This document shows, in pieces, positions 9,895 to 19,984 of a stretch of 64,000 bases of DNA (its first letter is position 1; each line of letters begins with the position of its first letter). The position numbers and the translations under genes are program-made. The notes under the pieces are model-generated. The model saw only the letters and a program-made list of their open reading frames with translations. It made no database searches and was not told the DNA's origin. The DNA is taken from NCBI RefSeq assembly GCF_022530855.2, contig NZ_CP099567.1, positions 1,612,001 through 1,676,000 on the forward strand, read 5' to 3'. Source of the DNA: Candidatus Vondammii sp. HM_W22. Its GTDB lineage: Bacteria; Pseudomonadota; Gammaproteobacteria; Chromatiales; Chromatiaceae.

Positions 9895-10266
9895 ATGAAA
9901 TTCGCTCTTGCTGACGAAACCAACGGCTATACCATCCAATCATATTCTGATGAGTCGGTAGTCATCGACAATGCCATCTATCGTTCAAATCTGGTCATAC
10001 TCACAAACCGATTGCTGCCCGGGTGGCGACCAAACTCGTTTCAGGATCTGGAAGTGGGAGATTTTGAAAAGCTGGTTGAATTAAAACCTGATCTGGTAAT
10101 TCTGGGTACCGGCAAGCAACAGCAGTTTCCTCTACCGAAACTCTACCAATCACTGGTTATCGCTGGAATCGGGTTGGAAATCATGACCACGCCCGCGGCC
10201 TGCCGAACCTACAACATCCTGGTATCGGAAGGCCGTATGGTTGCTACAGCTCTGATATTAAAGTAG
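9895..10266 (+). CDS. Mth938-like domain protein (NDUFAF3/DUF498 family)
   Basis: About 123 aa beginning MKFALADETNGYTIQSYSDE. It contains the family's signature run of LVILTNRLLPGW followed by PDLVILGTGKQQQFP and the GLEIMTTPAACRTYNILVSE segment, which matches the Mth938/Xcc1710 fold. I start at this ATG rather than an upstream in-frame one (9847) because family members begin with this block. Function in bacteria is unknown; the eukaryotic relative NDUFAF3 assists complex I assembly. It is divergent from alaC with a 236-bp intergenic gap. Confidence 0.85.
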   Translation: MKFALADETNGYTIQSYSDESVVIDNAIYRSNLVILTNRLLPGWRPNSFQDLEVGDFEKLVELKPDLVILGTGKQQQFPLPKLYQSLVIAGIGLEIMTTPAACRTYNILVSEGRMVATALILK

Positions 10267-10610
10267 AAACTCTGATCTTTCACAGCGAAGGAGATAGATG
10301 GAACCGCCCCGTTTACTCTTCCAACACCTTCACATCGGAATCTGGATACTCCTCTCGGCAACTTATGCAATGCAGCCTAGTGGAGAATATCGGACTCCAT
10401 AAGGATCAACACCAGCACCGTGACCATAGTCGGCAGAATACCAACACCGCCAACAATGGCATAAACCGCCACTTCCATCATACTAGGTAGGTATACCCAA
10501 CCCAGCGAGTCCTGAAACCGTGGGTAACATCAGGATCATGTAGATGAAAATGCAGCTCCGTTTTGCACAGATTTGCCAATGGCACATGACATACCAGCTA
10601 TCCTGCTCTT
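10267..10610. other. Gene-poor stretch with fragments
   Basis: No convincing gene. A 34-codon plus-strand frame at 10298-10402 (starts MEPPRLLFQ) has an unusually good GAAGGAGA ribosome-binding site but no recognisable product. On the minus strand, about 10375-10545 encodes two short hydrophobic segments in different frames (VSGLAGLGIPT, then MMEVAVYAIVGGVGILPTMV), apparently the end of a decayed membrane protein. I cannot name it. Confidence 0.4.
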
Positions 10611-10990
10611 TTGAGCGTCTTGCACGCCACAAAGTGTAGGTCAGGGAGACGAGAGAGACAATTCAGAAACAAGGCTAAAAGCTGCCAAAAAGTGCGACAC
10701 CATCGCCTGACTGAAGCTCAGGAGAAAAAAGTCATCGAAACGATTCGGGATCAATACAAATCCGGCTTTGCGCTCTGGACTCGAGGTTTCCAACCAGTTT
10801 CGGGGAATTAGCATCCCTGTGCGGACTATGTGCGACTACCTATAAGTGCAGGGGTTTTACACTTCAAAAACCAGTAAAGCAAGCCTGGGAGAAAATCCCG
10901 GCAAAAATAGATGTCTGGTTGAAAGATGAGTACCCAAGCATTAAGGAGCGGGCTAAAAAAGAGGGCTCTTCCCACAATCAAGAGGGTAAG
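10611..10990 (+). pseudogene. IS630-family transposase N-terminal fragment
   Basis: HRLTEAQEKKVIETIRDQY, then after a frameshift GISIPVRTMCDYL and FTLQKPVKQAWEKIPAKI with WLKDEYPSIKERAKKEG. This is the N-terminal HTH and linker of an IS630-family transposase. The DDE catalytic half is missing, and the next IS begins within 50 bases. At least two frameshifts are present. Confidence 0.75.
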
Positions 10991-11034
10991 TATCACCTAA
11001 CCACTCCCTCAGGATAAAGATTCAGCCCCCCAAG

Positions 11035-11999
11035 GTGGAAGTAGATTGCACTGGCAAACCGCTTCTTGTTGCGGAAACCGCTGCTACGCACCTTGATCAT
11101 CAGGACCGACTTGAACTCCTTGAGCAACTGGGAGACCCGCTGCCAAAGCTGGAAAGGACCGTAGACTGGGAGGTTTTTCGAGTATTGCTGGGCTCAGTTT
11201 ATAAAAACAGTGATCCCGGTAAAGGTGAGCGCCCACCTTACGATGCGGTACTGATGTTCAAGGTGTTGGTCCTACAGCATTTGTTCAATCTGTCCGGTGA
11301 TCAAGCAGAGTTCCAAATTCGGGAACGCTATAGCTTTTGTCGTTTTCCTGGGCTGAGCCCGGAAGGTAAGGTATCCGATACTAAAACAGTTTGGGTATAT
11401 CGTGAGCGCCAGAAAGAACGGGGCCTTGTTGATAAACTCTTTTCAGAGCTGTTGATCCAGATTGATGCAGCAGGCTTTAGTGCTCGCAAAGAACAGATTG
11501 TAGATGCCACTATCGTCCCAGTACCCAGGCAACGTAATACGCGAGAGGAAAATAGGCAAATCTTAAAGATGGGGGCAGCACTGAGGCATGGGGTGATAGC
11601 AAACGCCGCCAGAAGAATGTTGAAGCCCACTGGACCATGAAGCATGGTAAAACCCACTATGGGTACAAAAACCACATCAGCATAGACCGGAAGCATAAGG
11701 TCATTCGCAAGTATACCATCACATCGGCTGAAGTTCACGATAGCGAGGCCTTCGAAGAACTGCTGGATGAGAACAACAATAATAGCAGTGTCTGGGCCGA
11801 TTCTGCTTACCGCAATCAGATTCATCGCAAGTCAACACTTAAACGCCCCTCGAATGAACGGGAGCAAGAGGCAAACCGAAAACAATCAAGAGTTCGGGCT
11901 CGAGTTGAGCACGTGTTTGCCCAGCAGGCCAATCGACTGGTGCGTAGCATCGGGCAAGTCCGGGCCGACGTGAAGATATCGGCCCTCCAAATTTGCTAG
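11035..11999 (+). pseudogene. IS5-family transposase, frameshifted
   Basis: The first part (11035-11640) carries DUF772-type sequence RPPYDAVLMFKVLVLQHLFN and the start of the DDE domain (QIVDATIVPVPRQRN). The second part (11637-11999) continues HGKTHYGYKNHISIDRKHKV, VWADSAYRN and RARVEHVFAQQANRLVR. The two overlap out of frame; the correct continuation (GDSKRRQKNVEAHWTMKHGK) shows a frameshift near 11575. I could not define terminal repeats, but a GGCC-based hairpin with a T-run follows at 12007-12028. Confidence 0.85.
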
Positions 12000-12128
12000 A
12001 GACTACTGGCCTTTGCCGGTTTTTTTAGCGGTTCCCTACACTATATGGGCGCTGTATACCTTCAATAGGTGTTTGAAATCTACCTGTATAACCGCAGGAT
12101 AATAGCAACTCAGTGAGTCATTTCTCTG

Positions 12129-12320
12129 TTACTCCTCACTGCCTTTTTCCGGTTTCTCCAACGCTTCAGCCTCCTGACGCTTCTTCTCCTGGCTCCTGGC
12201 ATAGAGGTAGACAATCAAATTCTTCGAGCCGAACATGATGGTGATAAAAACCAAGCCTATCAAAAAACCCAGCCAGGGCTTATCTTTCAATATGGTAATA
12301 AACCAGAGCGTACCACCCAT
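12129..12320 (-). CDS. Small single-helix membrane protein, hypothetical
   Basis: 63 aa starting MGGTLWFITILKDKPWLGFL. One strong transmembrane helix (about residues 14-38) is followed by a charged tail rich in K and E (RSQEKKRQEAEALEKPEKG). I prefer the second Met (12320) over 12350 because the first ten residues look non-coding. A different minus-strand frame overlaps its start (12280-12500: GGYAGAVCLNSTQGDINNYR) and may be a decayed neighbour. Function unknown. Confidence 0.45.
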   Translation of the reverse strand: MGGTLWFITILKDKPWLGFLIGLVFITIMFGSKNLIVYLYARSQEKKRQEAEALEKPEKGSEE

Positions 12321-12496
12321 TGATAACCTGCCATTCTCTCTTGAACCCAATATTTTTCAGAATATCCGCATAGACCCGGGTGGTTCTACGACAATTGTCA
12401 ATATCACGATAATTGTTAATGTCACCCTGAGTAGAATTCAGGCATACTGCACCGGCATAACCGCCCAGCGGCCATTCACCACAGTCAGGTAACCCT

Positions 12497-13159
12497 ATGG
12501 ATCGGAAACTTTTTCTTGGAATTCTCGGCACCACACTAATGGCCTTGGCTGGTGCCATTCTCCTGCCGGGAGGTCGCACCGTGGATAAAGAACCCAAACT
12601 CCCCTGGTTGATCACCGTCAATCCATCTGGAGCGGTTTCTGTCTTTGGTCTTACACTGGGAGTAACCACACTGGGCGAGGTGCGTGAACTATTCCAGGAA
12701 CAGGGAAAGGCCAACCTCTTCTTCTCACCTGAGAAGGAGACCTATGCTATCGAGGTCTATTTTCAGCGGATCTTCCTCAGTGGCCTGCGCGCAGACATGG
12801 TGTTCACATTGGATATTGACAGCGACACAGCTTCCAAGATGTATGAGCGGGGTCTCAGGATCAGCAAAATAAGCAGCGGCGCTAAAAAAATAGATCTGGC
12901 AGCAGAAGACCAGGATGCCATCGAACTAACAAAGATCAGCCATATTACCTATATTCCCGCTGCCGACCTGGATGATGAACTAATTGCCAAGCGCTTTGGA
13001 GAACCTGCTGAACGGTTACAGGAGCAAAATACCGATATCACCCACTGGCTCTACCCGGAGAGAGGCTTGGATATTGCGGTCAATCCCGATGGCAAAGAGG
13101 TGCTCCAGTACGTTATGCCAGAAAATTTCGATCAGGTTATCAAGCCGTTGCGACAATAG
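12497..13159 (+). CDS. Conserved hypothetical exported or membrane-anchored protein
   Basis: 220 aa. An N-terminal hydrophobic segment (LFLGILGTTLMALAGAILL, residues 4-22) suggests a signal anchor. The body contains repeated mention of a beta-rich domain (VNPSGAVSVFGLTLGVTTLG and HWLYPERGLDIAVNPDGKEV). I recognise no domain. It ends 23 bp from the convergent purF stop, with good codon structure throughout, so it is probably a real gene. The envelope location is inferred from the N-terminus only. Confidence 0.65.
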   Translation: MDRKLFLGILGTTLMALAGAILLPGGRTVDKEPKLPWLITVNPSGAVSVFGLTLGVTTLGEVRELFQEQGKANLFFSPEKETYAIEVYFQRIFLSGLRADMVFTLDIDSDTASKMYERGLRISKISSGAKKIDLAAEDQDAIELTKISHITYIPAADLDDELIAKRFGEPAERLQEQNTDITHWLYPERGLDIAVNPDGKEVLQYVMPENFDQVIKPLRQ

Positions 13160-13182
13160 CCGACAATCCGGCCAGCGCAATT

Positions 13183-14697
13183 TCAGACGTTATTGTGGAG
13201 TCCGATAGTCACGTCAGTGGTATTTTCACGGTGCTGCTTTGCCGAGTCACTGCGCAACAACTCCAGCTGTTCCAGATACTGATTACTCACATCACCCGTG
13301 ATGTATTCACCATTGAACACCGATGTATCGAACTTCGCCACTTTTGATTTATCAATTTTTCTCACAGCATCGATAAGATCATCAAGGTCCTGGTAGATCA
13401 ATCGGTCGGAACCTATAACAACACGGATCTCCTCCTCAGTACGACCGTGCGCCACCAGCTCAGTCGCTGACGGCATATCGATCCCATAGACATTCGGGTG
13501 ACGCACAGCAGGTGCGGCAGAAGCAAAATAAACTCTATTTGCTCCTGCATCGCGGGCCATCTGGACAATCTGTTGAGAGGTGGTGCCACGAACAATGGAG
13601 TCATCCACCAGCATCACATTTTTTCCCCTGAACTCCGAATCAATGGCATTCAGCTTCTGTTTTACCGATTTTTTCCGCACCTGCTGACCTGGCATAATAA
13701 AAGTACGGCCGATATAACGATTTTTGATAAATCCTTCGGTATATTTCACACTCAGGGAATTGGCCAGCTCAAGTGCTGCGGTACGGCTGGTATCGGGTAT
13801 GGGAATCACCACATCTATGTCATGATCCGGCCAAATCCGTTTGATTTTCTTAGCCAGCTTAGCCCCCATCCTGGAGCGGGCTTTATGCACAAAGATATTG
13901 TCAATAATCGAATCGGGCCTGGCAAAATAGACAAATTCAAAAATACAGGGAGTATATTCGGTATGGGCTGCACATTGGTAGGTGTGCAGCTTGCCCTTCA
14001 TGTCAATATAAACCACCTCTCCCGGCCGCAGATCGCGCACCAGCTCAAACCCCTGAGAGTCGAGCGCAACACTCTCGGAGGCGATCATATATTCAGTCCC
14101 ATATTTCGTCTCCCGTTTGCCATAGACAATGGGGCGGATGCCATGGGGATCGCGAAAACCCAACAGGCCGTAGCCGATGATCATCGCTACTACAGCATAT
14201 GCGCCCCGGCAGCGCTGATGAACAGCCGCAACGGCTTTGAATATGTCCTGTTCGATGATGCGGAGTTTACCCAGCGAATGAAGTTCATGAGCAAAAATAT
14301 TCAACAGTATTTCTGAATCTGAAGTGGTGTTGATATGCCTGAGATCTTCCCTGTAGAGATCACGCTTCAGCTCTTCTGCATTGGTAAGATTGCCATTGTG
14401 CGCCAGAGTGATGCCATAGGGAGAGTTGACATAAAAGGGCTGCGCCTCTGCTGAAGTCGAACAACCCGCCGTTGGATAACGCACGTGGGCAATACCCACA
14501 TTGCCTCTCAAATCGATCATGTGGCGGGTACGGAAGACATCCCGAGACAATCCATTATCCTTTCTCAGGTAAAGCTTTCGACCATCCATGGTGACAATCC
14601 CGGCTGAATCCTGCCCACGATGCTGCAGTACCAACAGAGAATCATAAAGCGCCTGATTGACCGGTTTGTAACCAAATATTCCAGCTATGCCACACAT
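13183..14697 (-). CDS. purF: Amidophosphoribosyltransferase
   Basis: 504 aa; catalyses the first committed step of purine synthesis (PRPP + glutamine to phosphoribosylamine). The protein starts [10 protein letters not shown], exposing Cys2, the glutaminase nucleophile, without a propeptide, as in E. coli PurF. Glutaminase motifs HVRYPTAG and HNGNLTN follow. The PRPP-binding loop [14 protein letters not shown] lies near residue 370. Length matches the family. It follows cvpA by 33 bp on the same strand, the standard cvpA-purF operon. No PurR-like operator was identified. Confidence 0.97.
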   Translation of the reverse strand: MCGIAGIFGYKPVNQALYDSLLVLQHRGQDSAGIVTMDGRKLYLRKDNGLSRDVFRTRHMIDLRGNVGIAHVRYPTAGCSTSAEAQPFYVNSPYGITLAHNGNLTNAEELKRDLYREDLRHINTTSDSEILLNIFAHELHSLGKLRIIEQDIFKAVAAVHQRCRGAYAVVAMIIGYGLLGFRDPHGIRPIVYGKRETKYGTEYMIASESVALDSQGFELVRDLRPGEVVYIDMKGKLHTYQCAAHTEYTPCIFEFVYFARPDSIIDNIFVHKARSRMGAKLAKKIKRIWPDHDIDVVIPIPDTSRTAALELANSLSVKYTEGFIKNRYIGRTFIMPGQQVRKKSVKQKLNAIDSEFRGKNVMLVDDSIVRGTTSQQIVQMARDAGANRVYFASAAPAVRHPNVYGIDMPSATELVAHGRTEEEIRVVIGSDRLIYQDLDDLIDAVRKIDKSKVAKFDTSVFNGEYITGDVSNQYLEQLELLRSDSAKQHRENTTDVTIGLHNNV

Positions 14698-14730
14698 TAT
14701 TTTAGTTTTCCTAAGATGGTTTTTGGTCGC

Positions 14731-15216
14731 TCAGAAGCTGAACTTCCCACCAATATCTGGGGGCAGCAGTTCTTTCAGCCAAAGCGCCAACTCCTGGAAA
14801 TATCCGATCAGCCGTGACTCATGCCACCAGGGATCGTTTGGAAACGGGGTTAATCCCGCAAGCAGTACCAAGACCGCGATCAACAACACTCCCCTGGCCG
14901 CACCGAAAAAGATACCAACCAGACGATCTGTCCCGCTCAGCCCAGTCTTATTGACCAACTGCCCCATCAGAAAATTAACCAGAGCACCCAACATCAGCGT
15001 TGTGATAAAGAGGATTGCGAAGGAGACCCCCAGACGCACAGAAGGCAGAGCGAACCAATCGATCTGTTCTGCAAGTTCACGGAAAAAAGTCCAGGCAACC
15101 CAAAATGCCAGCACCCAGACAGCGAGGGAAAGCGCTTCTCGTACAAAACCGCGCACCAGACTGATTACGGCAGAGAGCCCGATAATACCGAGGATGATGT
15201 AATCAACCCAGATCAT
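14731..15216 (-). CDS. cvpA: CvpA family membrane protein
   Basis: 161 aa starting MIWVDYIILGIIGLSAVISL, with the family-typical VRGFVREALSLAVWVLAFWV and RLVGIFFGAARGVLLIAVLV. Four predicted transmembrane helices. I take the internal ATG (15216) since CvpA proteins begin with this motif. CvpA is linked to colicin V production and envelope stress tolerance in enterics; it is here mainly as the conserved partner of purF. The usual dedD/folC upstream genes are absent, replaced after about 460 bp by a Tn3-family element. Confidence 0.92.
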   Translation of the reverse strand: MIWVDYIILGIIGLSAVISLVRGFVREALSLAVWVLAFWVAWTFFRELAEQIDWFALPSVRLGVSFAILFITTLMLGALVNFLMGQLVNKTGLSGTDRLVGIFFGAARGVLLIAVLVLLAGLTPFPNDPWWHESRLIGYFQELALWLKELLPPDIGGKFSF

Positions 15217-15674
15217 GTAACAGATCCACACCTACAAATAAGAGCCCATTGTCCCAGCGGAGGGTATCCGGAAAACAGGGGCTTAAAGGCGAATACTATC
15301 AGAGGCTCAGCAATAGAAGAAGTAGCAGTCTTGCCAAAAATAAAATGGGTCTGAGCACAAGACGTGATTCCAGGACAGGATAGGCCTGGTACAGGGGGAA
15401 TTCCTGAATTTAACTCCGGCCGGAGAAGCAAAAAGCCCCGGGCACTCTCATCTGCGCCCGGGACCTGGAGTATAATGGAAAAGCCGAAAGATCTGGCCTG
15501 CCCAGTCCTTGAACCCGCCGCCAGAAGTTCCACCGGAGTCCTGCAGTGCCACTGTACTGAGTATGGGGTTTTCCCCTTAAATCCTTCGCAACACCGATCT
15601 CACCAAAGAATATCAGACGATCATCATCGGTCAGCAGTTAAACGCCAAACCGCCCCTCAATGCGGGTTCTGTTT
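15217..15674. other. Truncated intergenic region upstream of cvpA
   Basis: No intact gene. A minus-strand intrinsic terminator lies inside it. At 15587-15674 the plus strand has an open frame reading NTDLTKEYQTIIIGQQLNAK and continuing to the Tn3 border, which looks like a real gene fragment cut by the transposon; I do not recognise it. The normal neighbours of cvpA were probably lost here. Confidence 0.4.
15429..15462 (-). terminator. Intrinsic terminator on the minus strand
   Basis: A 9-bp stem (CCCGGGCAC at 15437-15445 against GCGCCCGGG at 15454-15462, one mismatch) with an 8-nt loop. On the minus strand it is followed by a GCTTTTTG tract (15429-15436). It would end a minus-strand gene that once lay upstream of cvpA. 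Confidence 0.7.
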
Positions 15675-15759
15675 GGGGTCCTAGGGATTTTCCCTCGTAA
15701 ACGGACATAAACGGCTAGATCCCTTTCCCCGCCTACGTTTCCCGAGAGGGGTACTTTTC
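15675..15759 (+). repeat. Left terminal inverted repeat of Tn3-family copy 1
   Basis: About 85 bp. It pairs with the reverse complement of 18829-18913; the first 48 bases are nearly identical, the rest diverged (CCTTTCCCCGCCTACG against CCATGCCCTGCTTACG) before re-converging at GGGTACTTTTC. Such long repeats carrying extra transposase sites are a hallmark of IS1071-type elements. Confidence 0.85.
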
Positions 15760-15815
15760 GATTTCCGAACATTTTAGGGTAATTTGGCTAGAATCGTGGC
15801 CTTTAGGTAACGATT

Positions 15816-18800
15816 ATGACCACAGAGAAACGACTCAAGATCCTCACCGAAGCGGAAATTGTTGACTTGTTCGGCCCGCCAGCACTCAATCAAAACGATC
15901 AACGATTCTTCTTCACACTCAATGATATCGAATTGGCCCAGTGCCAGAAGATTCGCAGGCGTGATCAACGCTGCATGTTCGTTGTGTTGCTCGGCTACTT
16001 TAAAGTGAAGCCCATTTCTTTGAGTCCCGGCTACCACCAGATCAAGCATGATATTAAATATGTCTGCTCAGAAGTGTTTCCCGGTTCCGGTCTGAGTCCC
16101 TTCAATCTAACTCAAAAAACTCGTGTGCGTATCTATCATCGCATATACGAATTAACAAACCATCAACGCTGGGAGAACGAACGGCACAGCGCCGCGCTGA
16201 CAATAGACCTTCGCGAACACGCACAAGCATGGGCTCAACCGCGAGCGTTGTTTGACAGGGCTATTGAATACTTAGCGGCACAAAAAATTAGCATTCCTGG
16301 GTACTCAGTTTTGCAAGACTTGATCAGTGATGTCGTCAGTGCTACCAACGATCAACTCATTCGCCAACTCGAAGACCTCATCTCTGTTGACTTGACTTCT
16401 ATGTTGTCTGACTTTGTCGAAGGCAATGACCCACTGACTCTACGGCGGTTAAGAATGGCGGCTAAGAACATTACAAGGAGTGAGTTGCAAAAAGAACTCG
16501 CCGTACATCAGCACATTCAATCTTGGATGCTAGAAGTCGATGAGGTTTTAAGTCAGCTATCAATATCGTTGAAGAATCAGCAGTACTTTGCTGAAAGAGT
16601 GACTTACTATGGTGCCAAACTAAAACGCCAACCTGTTGGTTATCAACGCCTCTACTTGTTGTGCTATTTGCAATCGCGTTGGCAACAGGCACTGGAACGA
16701 ATAGCCGATGGCTTTGTTCATCATCTTTTTCAAAGAAAACAGAAAGCCAAAATATACGCGAGAGAATCTGTTTATCAAGACTGGCAACGAGCTGCGAGTA
16801 ACGTCAGTAAAGCGGCGCAAGTGTTGCGTCTTTTTATCGACGACAGAGTAGATCAACAACAACCGTTTGGGGCGTTACGGCAGCATGCTTTTAAACTTCT
16901 AGCGGCGAAAGATCTGGAATCCGTTTGCCTGTTTTTGAATGATCAAAAGCGATCGGTTGAAGAGGCCACGTGGCAGTACTTCGATCACCGGGTGAGCTTA
17001 CGAGAAGGCTTACTTCGTGATCTATTCCTGTGCTTGCACTTTGAAGGCGGTGAAAAAACACAGCGCCTGGCAGCTACACTGCATCGTGCGCAGCGTGATC
17101 TTATCGCCGATGGTGAAATCTCAATCGGCGCAATGGATAGCCGCTTGCCTACCAAGAAGCAATTGTCGTTCATGCAAGACTCGAGCGGCGTGATGAATAA
17201 AGGTCGGTACGAATGGTTCCTTTACTTGCAAATCCCCAATCGGTTGAATGGCCAGCTCACACTGCCAAATGTGTTTAAATACAGGGCTTTGGAGGCTGAT
17301 CTAGTCAATCGTGAGCGATGGACAGAAGAAAAAGACGCGCTATTAGAGCGCACCCAGTTGCCTAAATTAGCCGCCAATCCCAACAAACTCATTGACCAAA
17401 TGGCCAAAAACCTGGGTGTTAGATTACAAGAAGTGAGTCACTATCTAGAACACGATGACAACCGAAATATTATCCTGAGAAACCCCAAAGGAAAGCGCCA
17501 TTGGCGCTTACCCACGGCCAACAAAAAGTACTTGGTCAATAATCCGTTCTTCCAGCAACTACCCACGACTGGCGTTGCCGATGTGTTGCGAATGGTCGAT
17601 CGCGACACAGGCTTCCTTGATGACTTTAAGCATGTACTGGGTGCACAGTCGAAGAGCCGAGCACACGAGTATGACCTGTTGGCTATCTTGGTGGGCAACG
17701 CGACCAACCAAGGCATTTATGGTATCGCTCAAATATCCGATCGCACTTACGATCAGCTCAGCACCATTCAGGCGAACTATCTGAGGTTAGAAACACTGAA
17801 CGCAGCCAACGATCGCATCAACAACGCAACGGCTAAGCTTCCGATCTTCAAGCACTACAATATCCAAGAAGATGTTATCCACGCCAGTGCTGATGGTCAG
17901 AAGTTCGAATCCCGGCGTGAGACATTTAAAACACGTTACTCGTCAAAATACTTTGGCACGCAAAAAGGCGTGTCGGCCATGAGCTTGATCGCCAATCATG
18001 CGGCCATCAATGCTCGTGTGATCGGTGCTAACGAGCACGAGTCCCACTACATCTTCGATCTACTGATGAACAATAGTTCCGAGATCGTGCCAGACGTACT
18101 GTCTACCGATACGCACGGAGTCAATCACATCAACTTCGCATTGCTAGATCTCTTTGGGTACAGCTTTGCTCCACGCTATGCTCAGGTGGGTCGTGTCATC
18201 AATGAGATGTTCGATGTCAAAGAAGACAAGGATAAGAAAATCCAATTGAGTCTGAAAAAGCCCATCAACACCAAGCTCATCGCGGCTCACTGGGATACTA
18301 TACAACGGATCATGATCTCACTTTATGAACGCAAAACAACGCAAGCGACATTGGTTAGAAAGCTCTCAGGTTACAAAAGCAGCCACCCGTTACTCGGGGC
18401 ACTAACGGAATACAATCGTATGGTGAAAGCGAATTATTTACTCAACTACATCGATGACGTCAGTCTGCGCGACTACGTTCAGCGAGCACTCAATCGAGGC
18501 GAGGCTTACCACCAACTGCGTCGTGCAATCAGCAACGTCAATGGTGATCAGTTCCGCGGCAGCTCGGATGAGGAGATCCAACTGTGGAACGAATGTGCTC
18601 GCCTGGTTACCAACGCTATAATCTACTTTAACTCGGCCATACTCAGTCAGTTGCTGACTAGCTTTGAATATCAGAAGGATGATGAAAAAATCCAGATCGT
18701 CAAATCAAGCCTCCCCAGTTGCCTGGTACAACATCAACCTGAAAGGCACCTACAACTTCCAAATGAGTGGGAAATTGCCGGATCTGGACGAATTAATGAG

Positions 18801-18818
18801 CCCAATCGACGGTTATAA
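15816..18818 (+). CDS. tnpA: Tn3-family transposase TnpA
   Basis: 1000 aa, intact. The N-terminus MTTEKRLKILTEAEIVDLFG is a DUF4158-type DNA-binding region; the C-terminal half is the Tn3 DDE domain. Conserved stretches include HASADGQKFESRRETFKTRY (first catalytic Asp), VLSTDTHGVNHINFALLDLF (second Asp), and FNSAILSQLL near the end (last Glu region in the preceding DEEIQLWNECARL helix). Length is that of Tn3/IS1071 transposases. It could mobilise the three defective copies in this window in trans, since their terminal repeats are conserved. Confidence 0.95.
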   Translation: MTTEKRLKILTEAEIVDLFGPPALNQNDQRFFFTLNDIELAQCQKIRRRDQRCMFVVLLGYFKVKPISLSPGYHQIKHDIKYVCSEVFPGSGLSPFNLTQKTRVRIYHRIYELTNHQRWENERHSAALTIDLREHAQAWAQPRALFDRAIEYLAAQKISIPGYSVLQDLISDVVSATNDQLIRQLEDLISVDLTSMLSDFVEGNDPLTLRRLRMAAKNITRSELQKELAVHQHIQSWMLEVDEVLSQLSISLKNQQYFAERVTYYGAKLKRQPVGYQRLYLLCYLQSRWQQALERIADGFVHHLFQRKQKAKIYARESVYQDWQRAASNVSKAAQVLRLFIDDRVDQQQPFGALRQHAFKLLAAKDLESVCLFLNDQKRSVEEATWQYFDHRVSLREGLLRDLFLCLHFEGGEKTQRLAATLHRAQRDLIADGEISIGAMDSRLPTKKQLSFMQDSSGVMNKGRYEWFLYLQIPNRLNGQLTLPNVFKYRALEADLVNRERWTEEKDALLERTQLPKLAANPNKLIDQMAKNLGVRLQEVSHYLEHDDNRNIILRNPKGKRHWRLPTANKKYLVNNPFFQQLPTTGVADVLRMVDRDTGFLDDFKHVLGAQSKSRAHEYDLLAILVGNATNQGIYGIAQISDRTYDQLSTIQANYLRLETLNAANDRINNATAKLPIFKHYNIQEDVIHASADGQKFESRRETFKTRYSSKYFGTQKGVSAMSLIANHAAINARVIGANEHESHYIFDLLMNNSSEIVPDVLSTDTHGVNHINFALLDLFGYSFAPRYAQVGRVINEMFDVKEDKDKKIQLSLKKPINTKLIAAHWDTIQRIMISLYERKTTQATLVRKLSGYKSSHPLLGALTEYNRMVKANYLLNYIDDVSLRDYVQRALNRGEAYHQLRRAISNVNGDQFRGSSDEEIQLWNECARLVTNAIIYFNSAILSQLLTSFEYQKDDEKIQIVKSSLPSCLVQHQPERHLQLPNEWEIAGSGRINEPNRRL

Positions 18819-18828
18819 GCCTGTTCAG

Positions 18829-18913
18829 GAAAAGTACCCACATCCGGAAACGTAAGCAGGGCATGGGATCTAGCCGTTTATGTCCGTTTACGAGGGAAAA
18901 TCCCTAGGACCCC
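18829..18913 (-). repeat. Right terminal inverted repeat of Tn3-family copy 1
   Basis: Reverse-complement partner of 15675-15759. It ends CCTAGGACCCC, directly followed by the internal transposase sequence of copy 2. Confidence 0.85.
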
Positions 18914-19984
18914 TTTCTGTTTTCTTTGAAAAAGATGATGAACAAAGCCATCGGCTATTCGTTCCAGTGCCTGTTGCCAACGCGATTGCAAATAGCACAA
19001 CAAGTAGAGGCGTTGATAACCAACAGGTTGGCGTTTTAGTTTGGCACCATAGTAAGTCACTCTTTCAGCAAAGTACTGCTGATTCTTCAACGATATTGAT
19101 AGCTGACTTAAAACCTCATCGACTTCTAGCATCCAAGATTGAATGTGCTGATGTACGGCGAGTTCTTTTTGCAACTCACTCCTTGTAATGTTCTTAGCCG
19201 CCATTCTTAACCGCCGTAGAGTCAGTGGGTCATTGCCTTCGACAAAGTCAGACAACATAGAAGTCAAGTCAACAGAGATGAGGTCTTCGAGTTGGCGAAT
19301 GAGTTGATCGTTGGTAGCACTGACGACATCACTGATCAAGTCTTGCAAAACTGAGTACCCAGGAATGCTAATTTTTTGTGCCGCTAAGTATTCAATAGCC
19401 CTGTCAAACAACGCTCGCGGTTGAGCCCATGCTTGTGCGTGTTCGCGAAGGTCTATTGTCAGCGCGGCGCTGTGCCGTTCGTTCTCCCAGCGTTGATGGT
19501 TTGTTAATTCGTATATGCGATGATAGATACGCACACGAGTTTTTTGAGTTAGATTGAAGGGACTCAGACCGGAACCGGGAAACACTTCTGAGCAGACATA
19601 TTTAATATCATGCTTGATCTGGTGGTAGCCGGGACTCAAAGAAATGGGCTTCACTTTAAAGTAGCCGAGCAACACAACGAACATGCAGCGTTGATCACGC
19701 CTGCGAATCTTCTGGCACTGGGCCAATTCGATATCATTGAGTGTGAAGAAGAATCGTTGATCGTTTTGATTGAGTGCTGGCGGGCCGAACAAGTCAACAA
19801 TTTCCGCTTCGGTGAGGATCTTGAGTCGTTTCTCTGTGGTCATAATCGTTACCTAAAGGCCACGATTCTAGCCAAATTACCCTAAAATGTTCGGAAATCG
19901 AAAAGTACCCCTCTCGGGAAACGTAGGCGGGGAAAGGGATCTAGCCGTTTATGTCCGTTTACGAGGGAAAATCCCTAGGACCCC
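18914..19984 (-). mobile_element. Tn3-family element copy 2, truncated
   Basis: 1071 bp retained: the start-proximal terminal repeat (ending CCCC at 19984) and the first 310 or so codons of the transposase on the minus strand (from 19843). The rest was removed at the border with copy 1; the frame reads from FQRKQK directly into the terminal repeat of copy 1. No target duplication is visible at 19985 (TAATA). This is non-autonomous and lacks its other end. Confidence 0.9.

Larger units (their letters stand above)
15675..18913 (+). mobile_element. Tn3-family, IS1071-like insertion element, copy 1 (intact)
   Basis: 3239 bp, bounded by long terminal inverted repeats that start GGGGTCCTAGGGATTTTCCC on both ends and stay alignable for about 85 bp. 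The only gene is the transposase; there is no resolvase and no res site that I can see, the arrangement of IS1071. No 5-bp target duplication is visible (left flank TGTTT, right flank TTTCT), because its right end abuts a truncated copy in the opposite orientation. This is the only one of four copies with an uninterrupted transposase. Confidence 0.93.

Noticed and set aside
13498-14316. 272-aa plus-strand frame inside purF
   Set aside because: Antisense shadow of purF with no domain or ribosome-binding site.
15675-18913. Tn3 unit transposon with resolvase and cargo
   Set aside because: Only tnpA lies between the terminal repeats; 18819-18913 and 15675-15815 have no room for a resolvase.
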